From: Mauremys mutica
Lineage: Eukaryota > Chordata > Testudines > Geoemydidae
Length of the DNA: 64,000 nucleotides
Reading direction: 5' to 3'
Assembly: GCF_020497125.1 (NCBI RefSeq)
Contig: NC_059072.1
Span: 53,726,697 to 53,790,696, forward strand
Shown: in pieces, positions 10,501-20,489 of the stretch
How positions within the stretch are numbered: position 1 is the stretch's first letter
Layout: every line of letters begins with the position of its first letter
Notes under the pieces: model-generated
What the model was told of the DNA's origin: nothing
Databases searched by the model: none
What the model saw: only the letters and a program-made list of their open reading frames with translations
Position numbers and translations under genes: made by a program

Positions 10501-11544
10501 TCATGTCAGGGTGTAAGAAATGCACCCCAGTTGGCACCCCTACACCCATGGGACTGGCCTGAAAACCCGTGGCAACGTATTCACGTTGACTTTGCTGGCC
10601 CCCTTGAAGGAAGCATGTTCTTGGTGGCAGTAGATGCCCATTCTAAATGGCCAGAAGTCTCTATAATACAGTCCACTACTGCAGAGAGTACTATTCAAAA
10701 ACTACGAGGACTCTTTAGTCGTTTTGGTCTGCCAGAACAACTTGTGAGCGACAACGGACCGCAGTTCGTCTCTCAGGAGTTTCAAAATTTTATGAAGGCA
10801 AATGGGATACACCACATCACGTCAGCACCATATCATCCGTCCACCAACGGATTAGCTGAAAGATTTGTGCAGACAATGAAAAACGCTTTGAAATCAGCAA
10901 AGGGACAACACTCCATTCAAAAGCGTCTGGATACCTTCTTACTTTCCTATAGAAACACACCTCATGCTACGACCCAGGCTTCCCCAGCCTTTCTAATGAT
11001 GGGACGACAGCTGCGCACTTGCTTTGATCTGCTGAAACCTTCTGAACCCAGACAAACTGTGCAACATCAGCAGCAATATCAAGTCATCAGACGGGCACCC
11101 AGAGCAAAAGACCGAACCTTTAGCCCAGGACAGCCAGTTTTGGCTCGGAATTATACTTCCAGAGCTAAATGGGTCCCGGCCACAGTCATCACTCAAACAG
11201 GACCTGTTTCCTATACAGTCCGGACTGCAGAGAATCTTACCTGGCGGCGACATGTAGATCAGCTGTTGCCAGGTCATGCCAGTCTTCAGGACGCATCTGC
11301 AGTTGAGGTGTCTGACTTCACCCCTCCTGGTGAGACACCGAATCATGAGTCACCTGTTCCTGACTGTTCTCCTCCATTACCGCCGGCAGCTGAGATACCC
11401 CTTTGCCCAGCACGAGCTGATACCACCTCCTCACCTATTCGTGCTGCGGACCCTGAGCCCCTAGTACTTTCGGGTGCAACAACACCAGAAGTTCGCCGTA
11501 ATCCACCTAGAGACAGAAGGCCTCCTCATCGGCTGGATCTTTAG
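7570..11544 (+). CDS. Gag-Pol polyprotein of Ty3/Gypsy (Mag-like) element
   Basis: A 1324-aa frame from an ATG in good Kozak context (A at -3, G at +4) at 7570; upstream in-frame codons lack an ATG. Domain order: Gag; two CCHC zinc knuckles (starting CYRCGKPGH and CRHCGKKGH, about 8155-8265); aspartic protease with DTSA at 8452-8463; reverse transcriptase with YLDD at 9289-9300; RNase H (CDASPYGVGA); integrase HHCC finger (SSHCG ... CMSCQ) and a DDE core with Asp in HVDFAG, Asp in SDNGPQF and Glu in LAERF. It makes virus-like-particle proteins and the enzymes for reverse transcription and integration. Gag and Pol share one frame, so no frameshift is needed. Odd point: the protease triad reads Asp-Thr-Ser where Asp-Thr/Ser-Gly is the rule. 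No stop or frameshift is seen elsewhere. Confidence 0.93.
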   Translation: MATLTRPLEPFDENTEQWHVYTERFELFGIANDITEAKKVPIFLTVVGAKTYSLLRCLLHPVKPETKSYSDIVEILGFNFSPKPLVIAERYRFHKRDQKEDETVVQFVAILKKLAEHCEFKEMLNDALRDRLVCGLCSEAIRTRLLTEAQLTLQKAVDIAVSMELATREAQYIGAPPRVQKVSQEPTHKTVQSQECYRCGKPGHQASECWCKDLVCRHCGKKGHIECACKQKKKRPVVWPTKRGTLHTLEQTQDDQGDTASQEEVPLHVLSLAAGSHEYWVTPLLEGKPIRMELDTSAAVSLVPETVYKEKLQHLPLKATKTVLKTYTGEAVPMLGTIDVKVELNGRAAKLPLFVVRGNYPALMGRSWLGKIQLNWAEVHRMTKEETSLTPILRKHAAVFGDDLGSMKGITVTLNIKPGSPPKYLKARTVPYAIRPKVEADLERLVTNGVLIPVTHSSWATPIVPIVKKDGSLRICGDFKVTVNPVLCAEQYPLPRIDDLFAGLAGGQKFSKIDLSQAYLQMHVDEKSQELLTIVTHKGLYRYCRLPFGITSAPALFQRAMDQILCGLSGVQCYLDDILVTGRNEEDHLKNLEATLQRLEEYGLRVRKDKCEFFKPSVEYLGHIIDSAGLHKAPAKVKAIVEAPPPRNVSQLRSFLGLLNYYGKFISQLATLLKPLHELLGQNKAWKWTEACDVAFNKAKDALLNSEVLTHFDPSLPLQLACDASPYGVGAVVSHIMPSGEERPIAFASRTLSKAETNYAQIEREALGIVFGIRKFHQYLFGRKFTLLTDHRPLTSIFGPYTGIPPLAASRMQRWALILSAHTYEIKYRKSTLHGNADGLSRLPLPVKHQDSAQKEIFYFEQVENTPITATQIKKATRVDPVLSQVMDLVMHGKSRQTSPVSPDLVPYMSRLTELSVQSGCLLWGRRVIIPPPLRSQMLEQLHSSHCGIVRMKEIARSYFWWPRLDSAIEEKAKACMSCQGVRNAPQLAPLHPWDWPENPWQRIHVDFAGPLEGSMFLVAVDAHSKWPEVSIIQSTTAESTIQKLRGLFSRFGLPEQLVSDNGPQFVSQEFQNFMKANGIHHITSAPYHPSTNGLAERFVQTMKNALKSAKGQHSIQKRLDTFLLSYRNTPHATTQASPAFLMMGRQLRTCFDLLKPSEPRQTVQHQQQYQVIRRAPRAKDRTFSPGQPVLARNYTSRAKWVPATVITQTGPVSYTVRTAENLTWRRHVDQLLPGHASLQDASAVEVSDFTPPGETPNHESPVPDCSPPLPPAAEIPLCPARADTTSSPIRAADPEPLVLSGATTPEVRRNPPRDRRPPHRLDL

Positions 11545-11660
11545 TTAGGGCGAACCCACGGTTATGGGGCAAAATAATCCCCAGGGTTTAGCTGGGAATG
11601 GAGGCAGTCTACCCTCCTTCTCTAGTTTAGTGTGTGTTTTATTTTGGGGATGTTCTTATT

Positions 11661-11674
11661 AGGGGGGGAGGAAT
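11661..11674 (+). promoter_or_regulatory. Polypurine tract
   Basis: AGGGGGGGAGGAAT lies directly upstream of the 3' LTR. This is the expected plus-strand priming site of an LTR retrotransposon. Confidence 0.8.
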
Positions 11675-11675
11675 A

Positions 11676-11865
11676 TGTTGTGTATTTGGTTGTCATGGGT
11701 TTTGTTACTATGGCAACTGAGTTAGACTATTAAGGGATAGCTCAGCCGGTTTCAACCGGCTGAGTGAGCTCTCTGTGTCTGTAAATAAAATGGAGGTTTT
11801 GGTTAGCTGTCTGCTCTCTGGCCTCAAGTGATTGCTTCCTACACCGGCTGCCCAAGGATATAACA
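11676..11865 (+). repeat. 3' LTR (190 bp)
   Basis: Same sequence as 7256-7445 and followed by target duplication AATAT at 11866-11870. Supplies the poly(A) signal. Confidence 0.93.
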
Positions 11866-11870
11866 AATAT

Positions 11871-12300
11871 GCTGCTGCCATGCCACATGGGAGTTATACG
11901 TCAGGTATCTCGTACCCTATGAGAGAGGTGCATAAAGTGTGGGGTGCCCCCTCATAGGGGAGCATGGAGGAACATCCGGGGGGGAGGGTGAGCCCAGGCC
12001 AGACCCCATGGGACCCGGGAGGGACAGCCACCCAGCTCCTCCCTGCCCCCAACTCTGCTCCAGTCCCCAGGTTCCAGCCCCATGCCTAGCCCCATTGCCA
12101 GCCTCAGCATGGCTCCGCATCTGGCCCCGCACTATCCCTCAGCCTTGGCCACTAGCCACAGCTCTGTTCCCGGCCCAGTGCAGCCACACCTGGCCACCGG
12201 CTCAGTTGCCGACCCCCACTGAAGCCTGGCTTTGGCTCCACTCCCACCCCCACTCCTAGCCTCAGCCCCTGTCCACAGCCCCACTCCCTGCAGTGATTTC
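11871..12300. other. C-rich low-complexity stretch
   Basis: Dominated by CCCCAGCCCC and CTGGCCCC-like text. Open frames here are compositional and no gene is supported. Similar C-rich material lies inside the hAT elements at 21537-24825 and 58913-60660. Confidence 0.45.
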
Positions 12301-12309
12301 CCATATTAA

Positions 12310-12476
12310 CATTAATAATTTAAAATATTATTAATAATTCCAACAGGAATGGAACCATTTTTTGAAGAAAAATGTACATTTTCTACCCAAAGCAGACATG
12401 TTTCATGAAAAAAAATGTTTTGGTGAAAACCCAAATTTCCATTGAAAAACAGTGTTAATTAAATATTTTCAACCAC
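12310..12476. repeat. AT-rich MITE-like repeat
   Basis: AAACCCAAATTTCC, AAAAATGTTTTGG and TTTTCAACCACCC motifs match the family at 2825-2930 and 43790-43960. Possibly the distal part of the repeat at 7130-7255. Confidence 0.35.
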
Positions 12477-12603
12477 CCTTAAATTGTTTACATATATGGG
12501 CTCATACACCTGATAAGTGTATCTGCCAGGATGGGAAACAAAGTATCAGAGAAAAAAGAACAGGAGTACTTGTGGCACCTTAAAGACTAACAAATTTATT
12601 TTA

Positions 12604-12643
12604 GCATGAGCTTTCGTGAGCTGCAGCTCACTTCTTCGGATGC
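12604..12643 (-). ncRNA. Hammerhead-ribozyme-like motif (PLE A, left arm)
   Basis: Read on the minus strand: stem I GCAU, core CCGAAGA (consensus CUGANGA with U4 changed to C), one extra A, stem II GUGAGC / GCUCAC with loop UGCA, then GAAA, then palindromic AGCU, then closing stem I AUGC. The changed U4 makes this copy probably inactive. Confidence 0.45.
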
Positions 12644-12747
12644 ATAGAATGGAACACACAGATGGGATATTTATACATACAGAGAACATGAAAAGGTGGA
12701 TGTTCTCTGTATGTATAAATATCCCCTGTCTCTGTGTTCCATTCTAT

Positions 12748-12787
12748 GCATCCGAAGAAGTGAGCTGCAGCTCATGAAAGCTCATGC
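12748..12787 (+). ncRNA. Hammerhead-like motif, decayed (PLE A, right arm)
   Basis: Same layout as the left arm, but CACGAAA has become CATGAAA, a CpG-type C to T change at the base of stem II, in addition to the U4 change. Confidence 0.4.
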
Positions 12788-12874
12788 TAAAATAAATTTG
12801 TTAGTCTTTAAGGTGCCACAAGTACTCCTGTTCTTTTTGCGGATACACGGCTGCTACTCTGAAAAGTATCAGAG

Positions 12875-13091
12875 GTGATTCAGCAGCTGACCAGGTCTTT
12901 AGAAGATGATTGAACAGTGCTTTCACACAGTAGGTAGAGCTTTTAAGCAACAGTACACTGTGTTTGGCCCCACAAAATCAGAGGTACATCTTGAAGTCCA
13001 GGGGATTAGATGAGGGGTTATATCAGGTTCCTGCTAAAAAGCTTGGTGGGTGATCACATGAATAGTGAACTGAATGGCATGGAGAAGTCAC
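12875..13091. other. No recognised feature
   Basis: Short unique-looking spacer between two Penelope insertions. Confidence 0.5.
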
Positions 13092-13101
13092 TTCAGCATG
13101 A

Positions 13102-13267
13102 ATACTTGTGTCACCTTAGAGACTAACAAATTTATTTCAGCATGAGCTTTCTGTAGCTGTAGCTCACGAAAGCTCATGCTGAAATAAATTTGTTAGTCTC
13201 TAAGGTGCCACAAGTACTCCTGTTCTTTTTGCGGATACAGATTAACACGGCTGCTACTCTGAAACCA
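13102..13267. mobile_element. Penelope-like insertion B: two short 3' ends head to head
   Basis: The left arm (minus) begins TACTTGTGTCACC. The right arm (plus) runs through CACGAAAGCTCATGC to a long tail ending CTGCTACTCTGAAAC. Arms are about 60 bp, meeting near 13155. Flanked by a 10-bp duplication TTCAGCATGA at 13092-13101 and 13268-13277. Both arms are truncated within the hammerhead-like region. Confidence 0.75.
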
Positions 13268-13277
13268 TTCAGCATGA

Positions 13278-13659
13278 GTGTTCAGGGTCACAACCTTTTC
13301 ATCAGCAAACAGAGTTAATGCCAGTACTTGGGGTAAGATAATGAGGCAGGCTGGAGACTGCAGTCCAATCAGATTCCCCAGGAAAAGAACAGACAACTCT
13401 ATAAAGCAGTTGCTTAGGAAACAGAAGTGGGAGTAATTATAGTTGTAATCTTGGCACTTCAGTACTGATGGAATAGCCCAGATTGTTGTTTTTTGTTTTG
13501 TTCATTTTGTTTTTTCTGGCAGAGGAAAACTTGATTGTTGTATTTTTTTTGTTTTGTTTTTCTGTTATTTTAGAGATGACATTGATCCTCAGGAAATAAA
13601 AACATTGAGGAAAAACACAGATGGACTATTTTGTTGTACACATTACAAACACTGAATCT
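13278..13659. other. No recognised feature
   Basis: T-rich unique-looking sequence (TTGTTTTTTGTTTTG runs). Nothing supported. Confidence 0.5.
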
Positions 13660-14875
13660 TTGTTACCTGCTGTAGCACTGGGCCAGCAAAGGTTAAACAA
13701 TCAGCAAGCTGGTTGACCTGTAAACAACGCTTAAGGACATATCAAAAGGGTATTGCAATGGTGAACAAGGCCATTCCTTGTAGATAGTTATCAAAGCCAT
13801 GCTAAGTAGATTAGAATATTTAACTTGTTTGTCTGTATTGTTAGAGAATCAAAGAGTAAGTGCTAAATATGTCTATGTTTACCTGCATTCTATTAGAAAT
13901 CTAACAATGTGAGATAATTAGCTTGTAGATGCTAAATCCTGTTCCTGTCTTATAATGTTTCGTTACTGTATTCTTTTGACTCTGAGATCAAAAGGGAATA
14001 TTATCATTTAGATGGGATTTGTGGTATAATAATATTATTGTCTTAATCTCTCCTGGAAGTTTGTAATTCCAAAGAGCAAACAACCTGTGAACTGCATTGT
14101 TAATTTGAATGGCTATTGCTAAAGGCATTGTTTGAGAAAGGACCTATTGAATAGAGATCACAAACTGTGGGTTCACTTTCATCAAAGCCCACTGTGGTAG
14201 AGTTTCCTGTCAGCACCCACCCTGCTTCAACTATAAAAGAAACCTTTGAGCCTGATCCTTTTATCTCAGGTCTGCTTCAACTTTAACAGGGAAGGTTTAA
14301 GCCATAGGACTGAGGTCTCCAGGTGGATACCTGGATTATCCTGGAACTCTGCTGGAGAAATTCTAACAGATTGTACACCTGAACTGTCTATTGGACTATA
14401 ACTCATTGAATTGATTCCAGAGAGACTTTTACACACCAGCAGCTACAACATCACTGCTGTGATCCTGATCTATGAACATTGAAAGTTATTTGTATGTATA
14501 TTGATCTTTTAACCATTTTAGCTCTCTTCTTTCTTTTTCCTTTTCTTAATAAATCTTAGATTTAGTTATTGAGGATTGGCTGTAAGCATATATTTGGGTA
14601 TGATCTGAAATATTCATTGGCCTGGGGAGTAATGCATCTGATATTTTGGGATTGATGATTTATGGTGAATAGGGTTTTAATAACCTCTCACTATATTAGA
14701 GTTGGTTGTCTAGATGGGAGCCAAGGCTGGAATGCATAAAGAGAACTGTTTAGCTTCTTGTTAAGCAGTGTGGCAACAAAGGAGCATAGTTTTGATACTG
14801 GTTGGTGAATCTAATTGTAGTATAATCTGCCAGATTTGGGGAGCATCTGCCCTGATTGTGACATTCTCAGTGTGT
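13660..14875 (+). repeat. LTR-like interspersed repeat
   Basis: Contains a TATA-like ACTATAAAAGAAACC near 14231 and an AATAAATCTTAGATT poly(A) signal near 14548, spaced as in a retroviral-type LTR, with no ORF. The proposed start (TGTTACC or TGTAGCAC) and end (GTGACA) give no convincing target duplication, so the ends and the solo-LTR call are tentative. Confidence 0.45.
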
Positions 14876-15362
14876 CCCATCCAGGCACCAGAGTCACCTC
14901 TGCTCTTAATAAGTTGTGGCAAATTCATTCCCTTTGGGTGATCAGAACATCGAAAATATGAAAAGTTAATATTGCTCCCAAATGGAGGGATAAAAAGGAA
15001 GTTTCTTCGGCAGGACTCATTGAGTTACTGTAGCTTGGAAAATCTAGTTCCACAAGTTTATTTGTAAATCCAGTTATGAATATATGAAATATATAGTAAA
15101 GCAGCCATCTGAAGTTATTCTTTTAAATACTGCAGGCTAGGTCCTCAGCTGGTGTAAACTGGCACTGCTCCACTGAATGATCCGGGTGCTATTCTGATTT
15201 GCACCAGCCAAGGATCTGGCTCAGTTTGTGTAATGTTTGTACAGTTGGCATACTTACTTTAGTATAACTTACAAAAACAAAAACTTGAGACTTTCGAAAA
15301 GATATGTAGCATTTTCAACATAGGTTCATAGATTCCAAGGACAGAAGGACCGTTTTGATCAT

Positions 15363-17413
15363 CTAATCTGACCTCCTGTATAACATAGGCCAGAGAACTC
15401 CCCCAAAACAAATCTTAGAGCAGTCGTTTAGAAAAATATCCAATCGTGATTTAAAAATTGTCAGTGATGGAGAATCCACCACAACTCTTGGTAAATAGTT
15501 CCAATGGTTAATTACTCTCACCATTAAAAAATTACGCCTTATTTCCAGTCTGAAATTGTCTAGCTTCATCTTCTAGTCATTGGGTTATATTATACCTTTC
15601 TCTGCTAGACTGAAAAGCCCATTCTTAAATATTTGTTCCCCATGTGGATACATATAGACCATAATCAAGTCACACCTTAACCTTCTCTTTGTTAAGCTAA
15701 ATAGACTCATGGAGTTCAATCAATCATGTTTTCTAATCCTTTAATCATTCTCATGGTTCTTCGCAGAACCGTCTCCAATTTATCAACCTCCTTCGTGTAT
15801 TGTGGGCACCAGAAATGGACACAGTACTCCAGCAGCAATCACACCAGTGCCAAATACAGATGTAAAATCTCTATACTGCTATTCAAGATTCCTCTGTTTA
15901 TGCTGCCAAGGATCACATTATCCCAGTGGTGGGCCACATGCGGCCTATCTGGGTAATCTGACTGTAGGCCATGAGACATTTTGCTGACGTTGACCATCCG
16001 CAGGCACAGCGCCCCCGCGCAGCTCCCAGTGGTCACAGTTCACCGTTCCTGCCAATGGGAGTTGCGGGAAGCAAAACATGTCGCGGTCTGCAATCAGAGT
16101 ACCCTGATGGGCTGCATGTGGCCCACGGGCCACAGGTTGCCCACCACTGCATTAGCCCTTTTGGCCACAGCATCACATTGGAAGCTCATGTTCAGCTGAT
16201 TATCCATGACAAGTCCCAAACCTTTTTCAGAGTCACTGCTTTCCATGATAGAGTTCCCCATCCTTTAAGTATGGCCTACACTCTTTGTTCCTAGATGTAT
16301 ACATTTATATTGAACTATATTGAAATGCATAATGTTTCTTGTGCCCAATTTACCAGTTGATCCAAATTGCTCTATATCAGTGACCTGTCCTCTTCATTAT
16401 GTACCACTCCCCCAATTTTTGTGTCATCTGCAAACATTTTTAGTGCTATTTCTTCCTGGGCATTGATAAAAATGTTAAATAGGGTACTGCCAAGAACTGA
16501 TTCCTGTGGAACCCCACTGGATACACACACCCACTTGATGATGGTACCCTGTTTACAGTTACATTTTGAGACCTATAAATTAGCTAATTTTTAATCTATT
16601 TAATGTATACTAGGTTAATTTCTCATTTTTTAATCAAAATGTCATCCAATACTAAGTCAAACGCCTTACAAAAGTCTAAGTATATTACATTAACACTATT
16701 ATCTTTATCAACCTGTAATCTCATAAAAAAAATCAAGTTAGTTTGACAAGATCTGTTTTCCATGAACCCATGTTGATTTGCATTAATTACATTATCCTCC
16801 TTTCATTCTTTATTGAGTCCCATAATTGCTGCTCCATTATCTTGCTCAGAATTGATGTCAGGCTGACAGGCCTATAATTAGCCAGGTCATCCCATTTACC
16901 CTTTTAAAAATTGGCACAGCAGTAGTTTTATCCCAATCTTCTAGAACTTTGCCACTGCTCAAAGATTTATTGTAAAGCAACATTGATGCTCCAGCAATCT
17001 CCTCAGCCAGCTCTTTTAAAACTCTTCCATACAAGTTATCTAGAGCTTCTGATTGAAAAATGTCTAACTTTAGTAGCTTTTGTTTAACATCCTCCAGAGA
17101 CACTAGTGAAATGGAAAGAGTTTGATCAACCCTATATGATGAGATTACATAATCTTTTCCCCCAAAATACAGAATGGAAATATTTATTTAACATTTCTGT
17201 CTTTTCTGCCTTATTATTGATAATTCTATTATTTCCATCCAGTAATGGGCCAATACCATTGTCAGGATTATTTTGGTTCCTAATACATTTTAAAAACTCC
17301 TTATTTTCTTTAATGCTGTTGATCATAGATTGCTCTTTGTGTCCTTGTGCTTCCCTTATCAATTTTCTACAATTCCTAATTTCTGATTTATATTCATTAC
17401 TATCATCTTCCAC
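15363..17413 (-). pseudogene. CR1 ORF2 (reverse transcriptase) remnants
   Basis: Three blocks are recognisable: 17413-17132 (linker before RT, with NKAEKTEMLNKYFHSVF), 17103-16858 (N-terminal RT, with GRVLKELAEEIAGASMLLYN and WDKTTAVPIFK), and 15569-15363 (C-terminal block, with RRNFLMVRVINHWNYLPR). In an intact CR1 these belong to one ORF encoding endonuclease plus RT. The RT catalytic core between the last two blocks is too eroded to read. Not functional. Confidence 0.8.
15924..16149. mobile_element. hAT MITE inside CR1, 8-bp target duplication
   Basis: Ends are CAGTGGTGGGCCAC and the inverted GTTGCCCACCACTG. Flanked by CATTATCC (15916-15923) and CATTAGCC (16150-16157), 8 bp with one mismatch. 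GC-rich interior; the related partial copy is at 1648-1802. Confidence 0.85.
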
Positions 17414-17599
17414 TTTCTTCCATTTGTTATTTTATTAAATTATTTGTATAGCTTCCTTCACCTCTCCTCTAAACCAGGTGTTCTTTTAACCAGTACAATC
17501 TTCTTCCTTGATTGTGGCTTTTAGGGCATCTAATGAGGTATTTTTTTAAATGATTTCCAATTATCATTCCCATTTTTTCTTAATAAATTGTTTATCCTT

Positions 17600-19030
17600 G
17601 TGCCTGAGTTGCAAAAACAAACAAAAAGTCAACAAAGAAAAACAACCAAATGTCATTTAGGAATAGATTTTTCAATATTAATATTTCAGATTATGTGCAG
17701 ATATTACCTATAGTTAATTTAAACTGACTGAATATGATACATATTTTTCTGAAAATCCAATTGACAAAACTAATTACAGAAATATTTGTAATATATATTT
17801 ATATTCATTTGAATATTTTGATGTTATATGAAATTTAACAAGCTGAAATAAAATCAAACAGAAAGGACAGAAACATACAACCAAAGGGTTAAATCATCAT
17901 AAGAGATCCTCACTGGGAGCTGATTTTATTGAGAGTTGTAGACATTCAATGGTTGCATATATAGAAACCCAGTCATCTGTGGGGTCTGAATCCTGGACCT
18001 TCACTGCAAAATACTGACATCTGCAATTTGAGATAAATGAGAACACCACTAATTATAAGTAGTACATTGCTATCATCACTGAGGCCAGTCACTAATGGGA
18101 AATACAATCAATACCCCACACATCAAGCCAGTGTACATCACCTCACTGTATATCAGCACTTGTCAGGATTTGGTCCAGGTGTTTGGTACATTTCGTGCTT
18201 AAAATACCCACTAGCTCTTATTTCTCTCTTTATGTCTTAGAATATTAAAAGAGCAGGTGTCAAGTACACTTTTATAGGTTTTTTTCCTGAACATTTGAGA
18301 ATGTTAGCTAGCACTCATGAAAATGAAGAATAGCACTGATTTGGGCTACACATAATATAGGCAGATGATGTGCAAACATCCCCAGAGATCCTTTGTCAAT
18401 GCATCTCTGTCTTGGCGTGTGACAGACCTACTAATATTCCAGTCCATGCTCTCTTGAATAGACTGCAGACATTGAAAAAGGGAAGAAATACCTATCTGCA
18501 CAGGGTATCCACACTTCAGCCAGCAAATAGCAATCTAGGTAAAGATACTTGGGTAAGTGACTCATTTCTACCATGAAGGTGAAATATTTATTTTCCTCTG
18601 CTACTAAGCCCCTAGAGTGCTATATGGTTCAGAAATTACCTGTCAAGCTGCCTGTCCTAGATGCACATTCAGTGCTAGCAGATGGGTGCTAGGAGACAGG
18701 ACAGGTCTGAATGCACTCTGCACAAGTATATGCAGAATTCAAAAATGGCTCAAAGTCACCCACTGTGTCTGTTTAGATGGGGTGCAAATTCACTGCACAC
18801 CTGTCTGTGCACCAGGTGACTTTATAGAGAATCTAGTCCTATGTGGTTGTTTTGTATTATATATAAATGGGAACTACAATGAGGTCACCATTCTCCTTAT
18901 ACTGGAACATTATCATAATGCCTGAGCACTTGTGACCCAAGATGTTATTTGAACCTAAAGCAGATGTCCAGAGTTGCAAGAGCAATGTATAAAGACACTG
19001 TGACATTTAACTCCCCAGGACCGACACATT
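17600..19030. other. No gene recognised
   Basis: AT-rich unique-looking sequence downstream of the receptor gene's last exon. Short open frames only, none resembling a known protein. Confidence 0.5.
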
Positions 19031-19038
19031 TTTATAAC

Positions 19039-19349
19039 CAGGGGTTGGCAACCTTTCAGAAGTGGTATGCCAAGTCTTCATTTATTCACTCTAATTTAAC
19101 GTTTCGCGTGCCAGTAATACATTTTAACGTTTTTAGAAGGTCTCTTTCTATAAGTCTATAATATATAACTAAACTATTGTTGTATATAAAGTAAATAAGG
19201 TTTTTAAAATGTTTAAGACGCTTCATTTAAAATTAAATTAAAATGCAGAGCCCCTCAGACCGGTGGCCAGGACCCGGGCAATGTGAGTGCCACTGAAAAT
19301 CAGCTCACGTGCCGCCTTTGGCACGCGTGCCATAGGTTGCCTACCCCTG
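19039..19349. mobile_element. hAT-like MITE
   Basis: Starts CAGGGGTTGGCAACC and ends with the inverted GGTTGCCTACCCCTG. TTATAA is present on both sides (TTATAAC left, TTATAAAG right), a near target duplication with a one-base offset. Same family as the long element at 58913-60660. Confidence 0.75.
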
Positions 19350-19860
19350 TTATAAAGTGTTTAATTAAAGCTGACAGAGGATTTTAGTGACTTTCTGCTG
19401 CCTTCTCAAGGTTTCTCAAATATTTCCCCCAAATTTTTCCTGAACTATTCATGCTTCAATTTCAATATCACACATTCAAATCTAATTATAGGATTCTCCT
19501 TTTCAACAATATCACAATTTGTCATCAGTCTTGTAGAAATCTACTAGTTGGCAATCCAAAATTAGAGAACAGACAGCAGTTTTTGTAGGCAAAAATGAAG
19601 TATATAAAATAGCTCTACATATCTTTGCCAATAGTTATATGAATTTTATAGTGCAATGTAACTGTTAAAAGTCAGGCTTGCACAATGCTGGAATTCTTGT
19701 AATGCAGTGCATGCTACAATATTTAAGAAAAATATATTTATACAGGGAAGGACAATTTTTCAACTCACTCCATTCCTCAGATAACAAAGGATAGGGATAA
19801 AATATTCACATAAAAGTTGAATGTAATTAATGTATCAAAGCAACAAAAAGAAGTTTATAT

Positions 19861-20060
19861 TTATACACAAGTTAGGTTTTCTTCTGGTTCCCTGTCTACC
19901 AAATTAATGCTGCCTGTGATCACAGATTCTTCCTGAGCTGAGATGTTTTTTGACTGCTTTTTGGCACAATATGGAATGTGGCCACAAAAATACATGTAAA
20001 TCCACGGATTGGCACAACTATTCAAATTCCCCAGGAGCATGATAATGGTAAATGCTGCAC
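19861..20060 (-). CDS. AVPR2-like: V2-type vasotocin/vasopressin receptor, exon 2 (TM7 and tail)
   Basis: Last coding exon, residues 306-371. The acceptor reads CATTCCAG then GTGCAGCATT, with AG at 20062-20061. The split Gly codon (phase 1) joins exon 1 exactly and continues TM7 as EGAAFTIIMLLGNLNSC then NPWIY (the NPxxY motif, residues 323-327). The C-terminal tail is short, has one Cys (GHIPYC, a possible palmitoylation site where mammalian V2 has two) and ends T-C-V, which fits a class I PDZ ligand. The stop TAA is at 19863-19861. An intron after TM6 is a conserved feature of this receptor family. Confidence 0.88.
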
Positions 20061-20145
20061 CTGGAATGAAAGAATTGGAGAGATACCAGTGTAAATAAGA
20101 CATGCCAGAAAGTAGTAATGTTCTTATGAATTGATGCTCTTTAAT

Positions 20146-20489
20146 CAGGGCCAGCTCTACAGTTTTCGCCGCCCCAAGCAGCGCGCCAAATTGCCTCCAC
20201 AAGCGGTGGGGGCAGTCCGTGTGCCCTTAGGGCGGCAGGCGCGTTTCCGTGGCGGCGGCAATTCGGTGGCAGCTTCTATGTTTAGCTGAAGCCTCCCCGG
20301 ACATCTAAACATAGAAGCTGCTGCCACCGCGGAAACGCGCCTGCCGCCCTAAGGGCACATGGACTGCCCCCGCCCTCCGCGGCGGCAATTCGGCGCGCTG
20401 CTTGGGGGCAAAACAACAGGGACTGCCGCCCCTTGCAGATTGCCACCCCAAGCACCAGCTTGGAATGTTGGTGCCTGGAGCCGGCCCTG
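20146..20489. mobile_element. hAT MITE with long internal hairpin, near a 3' splice site
   Basis: Begins CAGGGCCAGCTCTAC and ends with the inverted GGAGCCGGCCCTG. Flanked by TCTTTAAT (20138-20145) and TCTTTGAT (20490-20497), 8 bp with one mismatch. The interior is a large GC-rich inverted repeat (about 20178-20402) with arms of roughly 90-100 bp around a short centre near 20290, including GCGGAAACGCGCCTGCCGCC and its complement. Its left end is 85 nt from the exon 2 acceptor. Confidence 0.85.

Larger units (their letters stand above)
7256..11865 (+). mobile_element. Complete Ty3/Gypsy (Mag-like) LTR retrotransposon
   Basis: Full structure is visible: two 190-bp LTRs, primer binding site, a single gag-pol frame, a polypurine tract, and a 5-bp target duplication AATAT at 7251-7255 and 11866-11870. 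LTRs begin TGTTG and end AACA. The two LTRs read identically over 190 bp and the coding frame is uninterrupted, so the insertion is young. The tRNA-Ser primer site and fused gag-pol with two zinc knuckles fit the Mag lineage. There is no env. Confidence 0.93.
12552..12863. mobile_element. Penelope-like insertion A: two 3' ends head to head
   Basis: Two 5'-truncated Penelope 3' tails in opposite orientation meet around 12690-12700. Left arm is minus, right arm plus; arms are about 137 bp and nearly palindromic. Flanked by an 11-bp duplication AAGTATCAGAG at 12541-12551 and 12864-12874. The right arm carries extra 3' sequence (GCGGATACACGGCTGC and following) that the left arm lacks. No coding sequence is left. 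Confidence 0.8.
15320..17560 (-). mobile_element. CR1 LINE, decayed, 5'-truncated
   Basis: Minus-strand CR1 with its 3' end at the left (TTCATAGATTCC). Coding remnants of ORF2 are readable in order from right to left, with many stops and frameshifts. Split by a hAT MITE at 15924-16149, so the CR1 is the older insertion. Confidence 0.85.

Noticed and set aside
11917..12259. Overlapping ORFs in C-rich DNA
   Set aside because: Low-complexity Pro/Ala/Ser-rich translations with no homology. Compositional.
13660..14875. Solo LTR with defined ends
   Set aside because: TATA and poly(A) signals fit, but no pair of TG/CA ends gave a target duplication better than 3 of 5, so only an LTR-like repeat is claimed.
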